NCBI GenBank assembly: GCA_026874595.1
Contig: CM049321.1
Coordinates: forward strand, 12,043,979-12,107,978
Length of the DNA stretch: 64,000 nucleotides
From: Sipunculus nudus
Lineage: Eukaryota > Annelida > Sipuncula > Golfingiida > Sipunculidae
Reading direction: 5' to 3'
The position numbers and the translations under genes are program-made. The notes below the pieces were generated by a model that saw nothing but the letters and a program-made list of their open reading frames with translations, was not told the DNA's origin and did not search any database. How positions within the stretch are numbered: position 1 is the first letter of the stretch; each line of letters opens with the position of its first letter. Of this stretch, positions 35,950-49,290 are shown one piece after another.

Positions 35950-37387
35950 GTGAGTTGTGTTTACACCTTAAATCCCCGACAAATAGCTATAATTCTTCTT
36001 AACAGTGATCTGGCAACTATCAGCTTCTTAAGCTCAAGGTATTAGAACTTGCATTTGCTTATTAGCGCCCGGCTTTGCTTCGTTCTCCGTAACATCATCC
36101 AAATTCAAAGGATGAGGAATAAGTGGAGATGCTATCTGTACATGGCCGCCGGCTAGATTTTGAGAGGGAAGCTCTGTGTTAGTTGAATCTCTTCTTGGAA
36201 GGCCACCCTTCCTTTGTGTGTGCACCTGAATGATAAAAACAATCTAATCTATTGATGAATCTAAACATGTGTGTATATGCGTATTAAAATTTAAAAAAAA
36301 TGGGAAACTATTCTTAAATCTCTCACAGGCATTCTGAAAATTTTAAACGAAATATGTTATTTTCTACAACTACTTAAGGTTTAAAATGTTTAATGGATAT
36401 GATAAATTTAAATCGCAACTTACGCTACTTTGTTATAAGAAGAGTGCCTCTTATATGTATGAACCAAAAAATTTCCTTTATCCACATTACAAAAAATGAT
36501 TTCCTAATTGTCTATTGAAAGTTTCCTAAAAAAAAGTGGAAAAATTTATAATATTTTAATGAAGTCATCAATTTTTTTTTAACTTGCTCTTGTTTAATTA
36601 GTAATCAACAGTAAATTCAAAATGTCAATAGAAAGTTGTTTCATCATATTACATAACCTTGATTTTTTACAGCTTTTTTTATTATGATTGTAATCTTGTC
36701 TTTCATACAATGTCCCCATTCTGGTAGGTGAAAGGCGCCATGGCATCCTCAGTAATTATCACAAGAAATATATCATATATTTCACTTATACGTATAATGA
36801 TATATTATATATTGTTTATTATAGCCTATATTATGTCATTTCATCATAGGACCATGTCCCATTCTGCATCTTAGTATGTTGTGTTATAATATAATACATT
36901 GTGTTATATTATATTATATTATATTATATTATATTATATTATATTATATTATATTATATTATATCCTATTACATTACAGTATATTATATTATATTTGCAT
37001 ATTAAAAACCGGTAATCTCACATGAGCTATATAAACCAGTAGAAGCCCCGGGTGAGGCGACGGAGACCTAAATATAGTATCAGATCTGTTCATGTTTCTG
37101 ATTTCTGTCAGCATCCACTTTTATTCATATACTGTACAGACGATAGACATCTTTTCCATTATGATATCCCACAAATGTTTTTCTTTATTTACGTGCATGC
37201 CCTTTGATAAATTGTGTGTATGAAGGCGCTTTAAAATCGTTCATTTTATGTACAGATTAACACCCAGAGATGTTTTAAATGGGAGGGGCACCCTCTCTGA
37301 ACATTTCTCTCGGACCCAAAATATCCCCGCCCCCGATCTTAATTTTGGACATGGATGCTATCCAGCCTGTGCGTCATTATTGGAAAC

Positions 37388-37440
<53 letters not shown>

Positions 37441-39020
37441 CCGCATGCAAATGGATTTTTTTTCTAAATTTGTTCAGGCTAATATATAATACTATATATA
37501 ATATATCACATATATTAGAACAATTAACTATAATGTTAAGAAGAATTCTTGTCAGAACAAAGAAACTGACAGAGACAAATAAAGACGAGGGGTATTATTA
37601 TTAATTAATATCATATATAGTGAAACTAAAACACACCTGCCGTTACTATGGGGCTGCCAAGCAACAATATTTTTATTAGGCCTATGATTATTATTCATTT
37701 ATACGTGAAGCATGTATTTTCTTCTATATATAATATAATATATGGGTAGACTTAAAACAGATGACCTTTTTTATACTATTTGTTTTTTTTCGGCCGAAGG
37801 AAAAAGCGTGCACGTGCATGCACACGGTCGGGTGCATGCATGCATATATAAGCGGTCGACCAAGTTCCTTAAAAACCTAAAATTATATTCGTACAACTAT
37901 AAAACATTTTGCCATTATTATCAGTTTGAATAACAATTACGCTTTCAAGCGAACACGAGTTAGGAGGTCGTTAATAGTGAATGGATATTATTACAAGATA
38001 CTAGCGCGGACATTTAAACATTATTTCTTACTGTATCAACAGTACTGTAAAAAATCATTTTGTATCGGCGATTGCATAGGCAAGGGAATTAATGCCTGCT
38101 TCGTGGAAATCTAGAGAATTTTTAACGTTGTTAATAAATAATAATTAAAAAAATGGTATTTAAATAAATGAAAAATATATTTTATGCATGCAGTTGATCT
38201 TCGTGAATACTAGTATGATGTGATTTTTATTACAAGTATATCAGATTCATAATTATCTGCATGCTGGATAACCTCGGGATCTATTTAATTTATTGATAAT
38301 TGTTATGAACATAATAAAACAAATGTACCAATATATTAAATAAAAATCTGCAATCGATTATATCAATACAATTTCGATATTTTTATCAAAATATAACAAA
38401 GATAATGCATATATTTCGTAAGTTAAGTTAAATAACGGCAACATTTATTATCACACCTATATATATAAAAACGGCGATAAACATAATATCGTATGTGGTC
38501 TTCGTCATACAAACAAATAGGATAAATATTACTCAATTTCTTACTTCTTTTGTATACAAGGAAAATATGACATTTATTTTATAAAGCTTCCTTTCTCATG
38601 TCGATATAGATGTTTGTCTATCAAATATATAATAAAACAATTATAAGCTAACGTAGGTGCCTGATAATATACGTGATACCTTACATATCTATCTAATTAC
38701 CACTTTCACATTTATTATTGCGGATATGCAAAAACATTATATGAAAGTATTGCAAGAAAATGTTGACATTTCTAATTACATGTAGTTCACTACGTTTTCG
38801 TATTTACTGTAACTTGATCCGATCAGCACAATATTAATATGGTGTTCTTTCGGGTAAATATCGTCCTGTTCTACATGTAACAGCCGGTAAAAAAATAACT
38901 GGTTTTCTGAATTGTATCGTTTTCGCGTACCAATAAAATGTTATTGTTTATAGAACATTACATTTTGTTGCATTCGTCGATAGTTTTTCTCTCTTTATGC
39001 TGATATCAGATAATTTCTTT

Positions 39021-39109
<89 letters not shown>

Positions 39110-39573
39110 GGTTACCATTTATTTTTTAAATTTAAAGCATGGTCAATATGGAGGAGACTGTTTTCAAGTGATGATATATAATACTTAGCTCAAATTACGG
39201 GTATATCTTTATATTTATATATTATTAATATATACCTTTAAATATATATATATAATTATATATATACATTTATATATATTTATATATATATAAATATATA
39301 AGTATATTATATGTGTAACATTATTATTATTAAAACATATTTATACATGGTAGCCCGTTACGACAAGATTGTCTGATCTGCCACAGGGCCCTGTTGGGCT
39401 ATATATACGGATATAGCTTTAATGCTACATTCATGATTAAAATTGCGACTTATAATACGTGCGGCTCGATTTGAAGACTTTGAATGGGAGTAAGACATGA
39501 AGAAGGCGCATTTCCCCAGATTGTGAGGCCGTAGTCAATATGTATATGTGTGCGGGCACAAAATATAGCGTCT

Positions 39574-39635
<62 letters not shown>

Positions 39636-39870
39636 TCTGTCTATTTTTCCTATATCTGCTTCGGGTAAAATAAATTCATATATCAGCGATAACTCATATA
39701 TAATACTAATAAATAAATATATGTATATGTATGTATGTAAGAAACCTGATGAGTGCATGCACAAAACTATACGTTGAAGTACAAATCTCTCATAAATTGT
39801 ATTGCTCGATATTTGTATTGAAATATATAACTATACCCACGCATACACATATATAACAGATCTGATATAT

Positions 39871-39945
<75 letters not shown>

Positions 39946-41011
39946 ACTGAGTATGCGTGCATGTGCATTACTATTGAACACCGATTCTATTTCGGTAACA
40001 CAATCTTTTGACTATAGATATATGCGAAGGGTTTTTGTTATATGACCCTCAGTTGATCTGTATATCAGTTATTGACCCAAGACTTGAGTTATGATATATG
40101 GCGAGCGAGATTTGATTTGTATGACAGGGCGGGGTGTGATACACGACAAGTGGCTGTAGTAACTCCGCAAGGCGGTAGGATAACACTCATAAAGTTTGGC
40201 GCATGCGCCGTGCACGCAAAAATATACAAAAGTACACTGAATATATAGACCTCTTTATATAAACAGTATCAGTTCATATACCTTCCCGATGTAACATAGC
40301 GTATGTTGTAGTTATATTTGTTTTTTCTTTCTCTGACGGGGATATTATAATTCAAAGTATATCATTATTATACATGTTATTTTTATACATGTATATTAAC
40401 ATTATCAAGTATATAAACGTTTGAAAATAATATGCTTGGTTTTATCGTTTTCACTTTCAACTCGGGATTCAAACTTTGAAATCTATATATAAGAAAGTTA
40501 AGTAGGATAAACAATAAACTCACTATCCGTAGTCTGTGGTTTGCTTACTGACATATAAAATACACGGCCAAAAGGTGCATAGTGATGAAAGGATGAGACT
40601 TCAGTTAACTAAAATCTCCAAAAAAAAAAAAATCTACAGGCCTTTGACGTAACAGCACACTTATAAAAAAAGTCGACACTGATTAGACTTATATAGCCCA
40701 GCCCAGAAAACGACGAACAACCCACAATTATTATTTATCATCATTACCATATCGTCAGTAATATCATATTGTAAGGTTCATTGAAGAACCTTGGAAGTTT
40801 TTTGGTAGTTGTCGAACACTTCAGGCTTGTCCCCGCTTGTAAAATGATCTTGTTACAGTGTTGCTCGATATTCCAGAAAAACAAACTAATTATACACCAT
40901 TTCTTGTATGAATATCTGTCTCATATAAAACCCATTCTTGAAATTACCTCTGCATCAAACAGTAATGAAAATGGCATGTTTTGGTGTGTCCATTTTGCGA
41001 AATGTTATCCC

Positions 41012-41087
<76 letters not shown>

Positions 41088-44000
41088 TTAATAATAATAA
41101 TGATGATAATAATAATAATTATTATTATTATGTATATTGAAGACTCAAAGTTTTGATAATAGAGTCCTAATTATAGAGATCATCTGGCTAAAAGGTTCTG
41201 ATTTCATATATAAATCAGTGGTATACATGGCACTTACATTGGAATTCTCACTTCTGGTGACTCTGTTTTTCACGGACTGTGTTATTCCTCTTTTGTTAGA
41301 AAGTTATGGTAATTTTGTAACACAGTCGGTAAATTATATATTTTATCATTTATAATTTTTCAAACCATCGACGCATTAAATAAATTATAAATGGTGTGGA
41401 ATGTACAATTGAGGTTTTTTAATCATTTTAAGCCTGACCTCCCGATCCGGAGATTTCATGGTCGCCCTGACGTTCAACCTAGAAGATGGCGGCTCAGGGG
41501 ACCAACCGACGGTGGCGCCACTCGGTGCCCTTTCCCGGCGTAAGATTTGTGATTTGTTGAAGTTAAATGGCCGCCAGAAGCGGATGTGTACCCGGGGTAA
41601 AGGGATCGCGCAGACGCTGATAGGGGCCATCAAAATGTCTGTGGCCGAGTGTCAAAATCAGTTCCAGTCTGAAAGGTGGAACTGCTCCATGGGAAAATAC
41701 AGGCTGCAGATACTAGAAACAGGTAACGACCACATACACAGTTGTATAGCATATATATTAATATACCCCTTATTGTTTCTTATAGTGTTATAGTATGATT
41801 GCACAAGTTTATTAAAAACCTTTAACCCAAAGTAAAAGTATTTCAGATTGTGTATAAAATGATATAGGATTTTTGTAATTCCTAATCATTATTTCTGATT
41901 GATACTTATGTAAAAGCCGGTGTGAATAGCGAGACCTTCACTAGCGAGACAGTTCGGTCCGCTTTCATATGCACCCTTAACACATCCCCTCTTAAGAGCG
42001 TTCTGCTTGCAGACCAGGGCTAACTATCCCAGTAGTCACACTTTTGGTGAACAAGGTGGCGGTAATTGCCCAATTACTTCAAACCACCATACCCTTGAGC
42101 CCAACGTTGGGTGTAATTCCCGGACGAGCCCCCATTTGTCACGAAAACAAATTGCTCAGGGTAAAATATTGGGCCAATCCCGAGGTCGAACCGATATCGG
42201 TGGCGCACGTGTCCGGCGTTCCACCCGCTTTGCTATAGTAAAGCAAGCTTCACTAGCGAGAGAGTTCGGTCCGCTTTTATATACACCATGTAATATATGT
42301 CAATGCCTGTATATCTGTAATTACTGGGACAGAGAAAATTAAGTCGATAACCATATCTACGCTCAGAAAAAAAAGAGCAAAATACCATTCAAGAAGCAAT
42401 TAATTAAGGTAAATTGGAGACAAACACAGGGGAACCGGAGACTTACAGAGGCAGGCAAACGAGACACAGACAGATGAAGAGAGGGAGTGTACGGAGTCAG
42501 ACAATCGGAACACCCACAGATAGAATGGGGGACTTACGGAGTCAGACAAAACGACACACACACAGACAGAAAGGGGGGACTTACGGAGGCAGACAAATGA
42601 GACACGGACATACGAAAGGGGTCACTTACGGAGGCAGACAAACAAGACACGGTTATATTTGGGCTGGAGACGTACAGAGGCAGACAAACGACAGACAGAC
42701 GGATCGAAAGGAGGGCCGTACTGAGAGAGAAGAAAGAAACACAGACAGACGGTAAGGAAGGACCTATATGGAAGAATACAAAGCAGGCACAGACAGATGG
42801 AAAGGGGGGCTACGGAGGTAGACAAACGAGACGCAGACGGACAGAGGGGCTACGGAGGCAGACAAACGAGACATAGGCAGAGTGAAAGGTCGGACTCACG
42901 GAAACTGAAAATAGAGACAGACTGATGGAGAGGGGAGACCTATATAGGGATGCACACAAACGAGAGACAAACAGGCGGGAAGAGGAGGATTACATAGGCA
43001 GACAAACGAGACACAAATACTTAGGAACTTGAGATCTACGGATGCAGAAAAAAAGACACAATGACAAACGGGAACGGGAGATTTACAGAAGTAGACAAAC
43101 AAGACTCATTTGTGAAAAAAACACACAAATGTGACAGAGACAAAGAGGAATTAGGGTGCAGAAAGGCAAAATACAGAAAGAAATTACAGTGAATTCGGAT
43201 AATACTCTTTTCTTCCAGGTTTCAAGGAGACCGCTTACCTCTACGCCTTGTCCAGTGCCGCTCTAGTTCACGCCTTTTCTCGCGCCTGCAGCCGAGATCA
43301 GCTTAACAGGTGTACGTGCGACGAGTCACTGGCGCGCAGGCGCAACAAGGACGCTTGGCGATGGGGTGGATGCGGAGATAATATTAAGTTCGGACATAAA
43401 TTTACGAGAAGGTTTCTCAAGTCACGTGGTACCAGTAACGATCTTCGTGGAAAAATGGACTTACACAACAGCCGGGCTGGGATTAAGGTAAATCGCCCCT
43501 CTGATATTTGATTTTTTTTTTTAATTGCGCTATTTATTTTATCCACCCACAGTATTTCCCATAATTACTTTAATTAGTGTTTATTAAAAAAAAACGTTCC
43601 GTCTGTAATCCCTCAGGTATATCAGGTTGCACTTTAAAATTCTCCTTCAATATATAAAATTCAATAAGAGAGCCTTTTAGGGCTGTCAAGACACATGTTC
43701 TCCCAAAGCTATTCACATTGCGATATTTCACTCACGATTCAATACATGATACGATACATAAAAGTAATACAAGTGGTCATTCCTTTTTTTCCTTCCTTCA
43801 GTTAAATCACGATTCAGCTTCGCCACAGTGTTGCCTCCGCGCATCATGAATAATTAACAATGCAACAGACCCTTCAATTGCTATGATCGTTCGGTTAGAG
43901 CCAATCAGAAGACAATTAACGTAATTCTGACCAATGAGGTTTCGCCTTACATGTTCTGGCCCGCTGGCTATTAGTAAATGCTGGAGGTATTTTAAAATGT

Positions 44001-46599
44001 AGGTAGTGTTGCATTGTCAGTGTATCGATATACAGAGATACAGCAACACCAATGCGATATTTTACTTTGTATCGTGATGTATCGATGCAGAGGTGAATCA
44101 CTACCGCCATAATTACCATACACATATTTCAATTATCTACACCCAAGATGCACTTTACTTAAGCCGCCAAATAATTAGACCTTTCGACATGAGAGAGAGA
44201 GCGTGAGAAAGAAAGATTTATCAGAAACACTTAGACATCGAGAGTTGCGTATTTAATGCGTGCGTGTGCGTCCATGCAAAGTTTACTCGTAGTTTCAGGA
44301 ACAGGAAAAGGTAAAGCAGTATTGAGCGTGCTGTATCTTGTCGCTTTCATGCCACAGCGGCAGTGCTTGTTTTTGACTGTAACAGGCCTTGTGTTGAGAG
44401 CACATCCTGCGAGCTATCTCCGTTGGCAGCAGCCGCGCGCTGGGCATGCTGTGCTATCTCGCGTCTTTTCGGTAGACATTTTTCCCTCTTTGTGTATTAA
44501 CAGTACAGTTGTCCATCGACACTGTATAAAAACAGATGAGGACGTCAATATCATAAGTACCAAGAATAGAAATATCATTTGTTATACATTAAAGGAGCTT
44601 GTGTTGGTTGTGTGTATATGTGGATAGGTATTTAATCATACTTTTCCCAAAATTGTTTCAGTCAATTGGCATACTTATATTGAGTTAACGTTTTGTTTTA
44701 TTTCTTAATTTGAATTAAGCAATACGTTGGTGGAAAAATTACGTAATCCACGAAGGTGTATTTTTTTTCTTTGACAAAATCTTGGAAAAAGTGAGCAATA
44801 ATTGGGTTATGATGAGTCCTGGGGCAGCTTATCTGTCTGCGAAAAAAAATATTCTGGTTGGAAATTATTGCGAAAATAAAACCTTGACTAAGACCCTCGG
44901 TCAATACATTTGAACTTTCATATAAAGATTCACCAACTGACACATTACATCGCAGGTCGAAGTTTGATACTTTAAATAATAACAAACATATTTTAGGTTA
45001 CCTCTAAATTAAAGACATATTCTAAATAAGAAAATAGCTTTGAAGAAATAATTTCAACCCGTTTCATATTCCTTGGGTCTTCTGTATCACGAATATTGAA
45101 CCATCGCGAAACATAGAAAAGTAAATATCGTGAAAATTTTGGTTGGTTAAGTGTGTGGGGGTCAGGGGCTACCAGAAAGTCTAGTAAACAAGCATTTACC
45201 ATGCTTTATCATATCTATCTACATAAAGGGGTCCAGAAGCAAACAAATTCCTATATATAATTATACAAATGAGTTTAAATGTCAATAACATCTTATATAA
45301 CTTAAGGAAGGTACGAAAACGCAAATAAAGACGGTCAGACATGTTACATTAAAGGCATAAATTGAAATATGGCTTCTGTGGCTCAGGGGTAGAGCGCAGG
45401 ACTCAAAGCCGGGAGATCGTGAGTTCGATCCTCAGCCGAGGCGGTGAGGTTTTTCACGGTCGGCCCCCACCCAGGGTGAGCGCTCTGCAGGCTTAATGGG
45501 AAGGTCGTGCCCAACGGCCGTGACTCACTCACAAACGAGTGCGCCTTTCGGGGGGTGCCCACAGGTGCAGTAGTCACCGGGCCTGGTTAACGCCAGGATA
45601 TAAAATGAGAGGAAGCGTGTGATACTGCCCTGTCACGTAGTCCGAAACAAGAATGGAAATCTGCAGATGTAATTAAGCTAGAATTTAAAAAAATGGAGGC
45701 GGTTACCTCCAAAAAAAAAATTGAAATATTGGTATTTTGCATAACATCAATGTTCAAAATTAGTCATATGTAGGGAATATGCAAAACTCAACATTTTATA
45801 AATAATTATAAACTTTCAGATGTGTCATATGTGTAAGATATGGTCAGGTGTGTTTACAATGAATATACCGGTATTTAAAGAAGAAATTTGACCATAACTT
45901 ACAATCTTACATAACTCACAGTACTCCATAAAACCCGTGGTGCTGAGCTTGGACTGAGATACTCAGAGAACGTGTGTTATATAACAGCTCCGGCTGGCTA
46001 TCCGTCTGTCCATTAACGTGAATATATTGAAGGGGCTCCACTCAATTTAAAGGCAAGGGTAAATTAGCTCCTCGTTTCGAGGATGTTACGAGGATTTACG
46101 ATGAGACGGCTCTTAAGCTTGAGCTCGCTAATCCCCGGTGGTTGATACAGGCGGGGGCTGGGGTGTGGAGCTTGTCTTCTACAATAGCCTCCAGAGACTC
46201 TATGTCCAGTCCTCGATAAGCATCAACGCATGGTCCCTGATAACACAGTGGAGGGTACTTGGTGAACTCTATGGCCCGGTTAGTTTTATTGTGTGGTAAG
46301 GACGGGGTCAGTTACAATTGCAGCCACGAGCATGCGCACTGCTTTCTTCCGTTTATATGATGAGCGGTAATATGTGTTGTATCGTCTGCAAGTTCACTGA
46401 ATACGCAATGACTATAATGATGGGGAAATATATGGGAAACAGTGATCTATTGTTGGTTTTTAGTGTCAGTGTTTTTTATTATAAAGGAATGGTTCGGATA
46501 GTTTTAATACTGACCTCGCATTGCTAAATCATAATGTACAACATATCTAAGGGGATCTGCAAGTCCAATTAAGTTCACGCCACTGTTTTCTATCATGAC

Positions 46600-46665
<66 letters not shown>

Positions 46666-48550
46666 GTGTGTGTATGTATGCGTGTGTTTCTTTGTTTTTT
46701 TCCTGTGATTTATAAGTTAAAAAACTGTGCCAGGCGTGTCTCATGTTTTGCATTTCTTTAAACGGTTTTTTTTACAGATCAGACAAGAATATTTATTTTG
46801 TATATTTTAGCTTTATTTGAAATGTCTGATTCGTCAATTGATCAAAACTTGAATTAGCATGCGTATGTGTATATATGGTATATATAGGAATATTTTGTTA
46901 TGCGTAGAATAATTAACGGGAAGTCTTTATTTTCGACAATGAAAATATTGAAAATAAAAGTCAACTTTCAAAATGTCCAAGGGTTTGTACACACATCCTA
47001 TGTTAGCAGTATTAAATTTAACAGATTTGCTTGACAAAAAAAAACGATTTTTCATGGAAATACATGGAATTAATAAAAATAAGTTAAATGTAGCTAACAG
47101 TAACTGGTATTTCAAAACTTACACAAAATCACAGCTTTCACAAAATGTACATACTAAAAGGTACAATAGTAGTAGTTTTTTTTTTTAGAATATCAAGGAA
47201 AAATTAACAATGCTTACACGGGCTTTTTATACAGCATAATTAATGCCCTGTCTAAGGGTTTCGTTTCTAAACACACAAGTCGGATGTTTTGCCCTTTAAA
47301 ATGCGACCGGAGGTGCGCTTATAATTTAAAAGGACTCTAAAGCATGTTCAAACCACATACTTATGAATGTCTTTGTTAAATTTATGCCGTGAGTCACATG
47401 TGTTCCGTCGATTAAATCATATACTTGTATGAATATTAGAAATCTACGTTCTATTGGATGCAAGCCTCCGCCTTTCACATATACGGTCCATATTTCCATA
47501 CCAGGCTCATTCGTGCATAATTGACTCTAGGTTTGTGACTATTCCTTGATGACATTCCCGGATCCGGATAGTGTGTCGGATCCACACTAAAATCTGTTCG
47601 ATTCTTCATTCACAAAATGCCCCGAAAATTGTATACAATTTCATTCAGGATTGCGTGAGTTATGTTGTGAACAAATACAACAACACACACAAACACACGA
47701 ACTGGGATAAACTCATACCACCCTATAGCAGAGGCAATAAAAGAATTTATCTCAGTCTCATTTTTGTTTCATATTATCTTGTAGCATCAGTTTCTGTCTC
47801 ACATTATCTTGTATAGCATCAGTTTATATTTATGACATGCTATTTATTGAAAAAAATAGGGAAATTACATTCAATCAGAGTAGGTCATATCCCAGTGTAT
47901 CTTTATTATTCGTGTTTAACTATTATATTGGAATAAAAAAGATCGTAATTGCAAAATAAATTTTTGTTAAAAGATAAATTATCAAAATTTGAGAATTTGA
48001 AGAAATTTGGAAAAAAATCTGAATGAAGTTATTTAAATTTCAGATATATTCTTGGAAAAAGAATCTGTTATTTTTTATCGATTTATAAACGCTTAATGTA
48101 GTAAGATCATGGGCCGTACCTCTCTCGGCACAGCCATTTAAAAGGTTGTAATAACCCATGTAATAACCCCACTACCCCGCAAACATAAGAAATAAGCAAT
48201 TAACATCATTGTATGACACAGGACAGGTCCCACAGTGGGCACAGAGAAATAACTGCCAAACACTTAACGGGACAATATTTAACTAGTGTAACTAGAGCTA
48301 TTACATCCATGGCAATAAATATGTCACGCGCGGTCACCTAGCAACTGCTCAGTTACACAGAGAGGAATTTAATCAATTCTCGATGCACTCCTCGTGTTCA
48401 AACAAGGGTCGGGCAGCCGGACTGGGTGCGTGTATCTAAATTACTATTCGATGTCAAGTGGTTCTCGCTATACACACGGAATCAGTGAGAATTAACTCTT
48501 AATAACGTTATATACATACTTGAACTGCTGGGAAAACCCCTAACCCAAAG

Positions 48551-48600
<50 letters not shown>

Positions 48601-49222
48601 ATAGTGTGTGTGCGTTTGTGTGTGTGTGTGTGTGTGTTTGTATGTGTGCATGATTGCTTAACGAAGCCAACTGTAAAAATGGTCACCGTTTTCTCTTTTC
48701 CTTTGGAAGGGCTCTTCATAAAAATATCATTATACATGTATTCATAAATATCAAAAATATTCATTATTATATGAATTAATTAGAGTCAATGATAAATGCG
48801 CAAAGTCGTATCAGCATCGAGCGATTAGTAAATATATAATGTTAGTTACTAGCAGTTGATTTAAAGGACATGATACCATATTAACATAATCTTATATTTA
48901 ACGGTAACATACAATATTTTTATCATTTATGATTTCCTTCTTTTGCCTTCGATGATGAGACCTTTTAATTCTCAAAGGTTTCATTTTCCCGAAAACTTTC
49001 CTGTCGCGAATATCATGAATTTGAACCTCTACTATCAATAAAAGAAAACTACGTACGGTATATACATACATACACACACATATATAATAAATATACATAT
49101 ATATGTATACATGTGTGTATAAATCGGGCATGTTTTATTGACTTGTGTGACCTTCTTTGCATCATTTGTCATGGCTTGAAATATGTGAACTTGAAGAAAT
49201 TCTGTATGTTCTATTTTTGATA

Positions 49223-49290
<68 letters not shown>

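Larger units (their letters stand above)
35950..41432 (+). other. Wnt9 intron 1 (5.5 kb)
   Basis: It holds most of the window's dinucleotide repeats: a (TATAT)n-type pentamer run at 36904-36963 and (TA)n at 37394-37439, 39026-39106, 39579-39633 and 39877-39942, plus (AAT)n at 41012-41131. I find no other coding exon or element in it. Confidence 0.85.

Noticed and set aside
40781-41140. Poly-asparagine and poly-isoleucine frames (also near 54281)
   Set aside because: They are translations of (AAT)n/(ATT)n runs.
42414-42755. 113-codon Arg/Gln/Thr-rich frame
   Set aside because: It lies wholly inside the 'ggcagacaaacgagacac' minisatellite; periodic residues follow from the DNA repeat.
43679-44097. 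Second hAT-like element
   Set aside because: It starts with 'tagggctgtc' and is rich in ATACGATAC/TATCGAT words, but no matching right end or target duplication could be found.
44256-44627. 123-codon open frame in Wnt9 intron 3
   Set aside because: No recognisable motif, no homologous feel, no splice context; it is expected by chance in slightly GC-richer sequence.
45371-45445. Apparent tRNA gene
   Set aside because: The A and B boxes are good, but the anticodon arm does not pair and the sequence continues into a body shared with 9360-9557; it is a SINE head.
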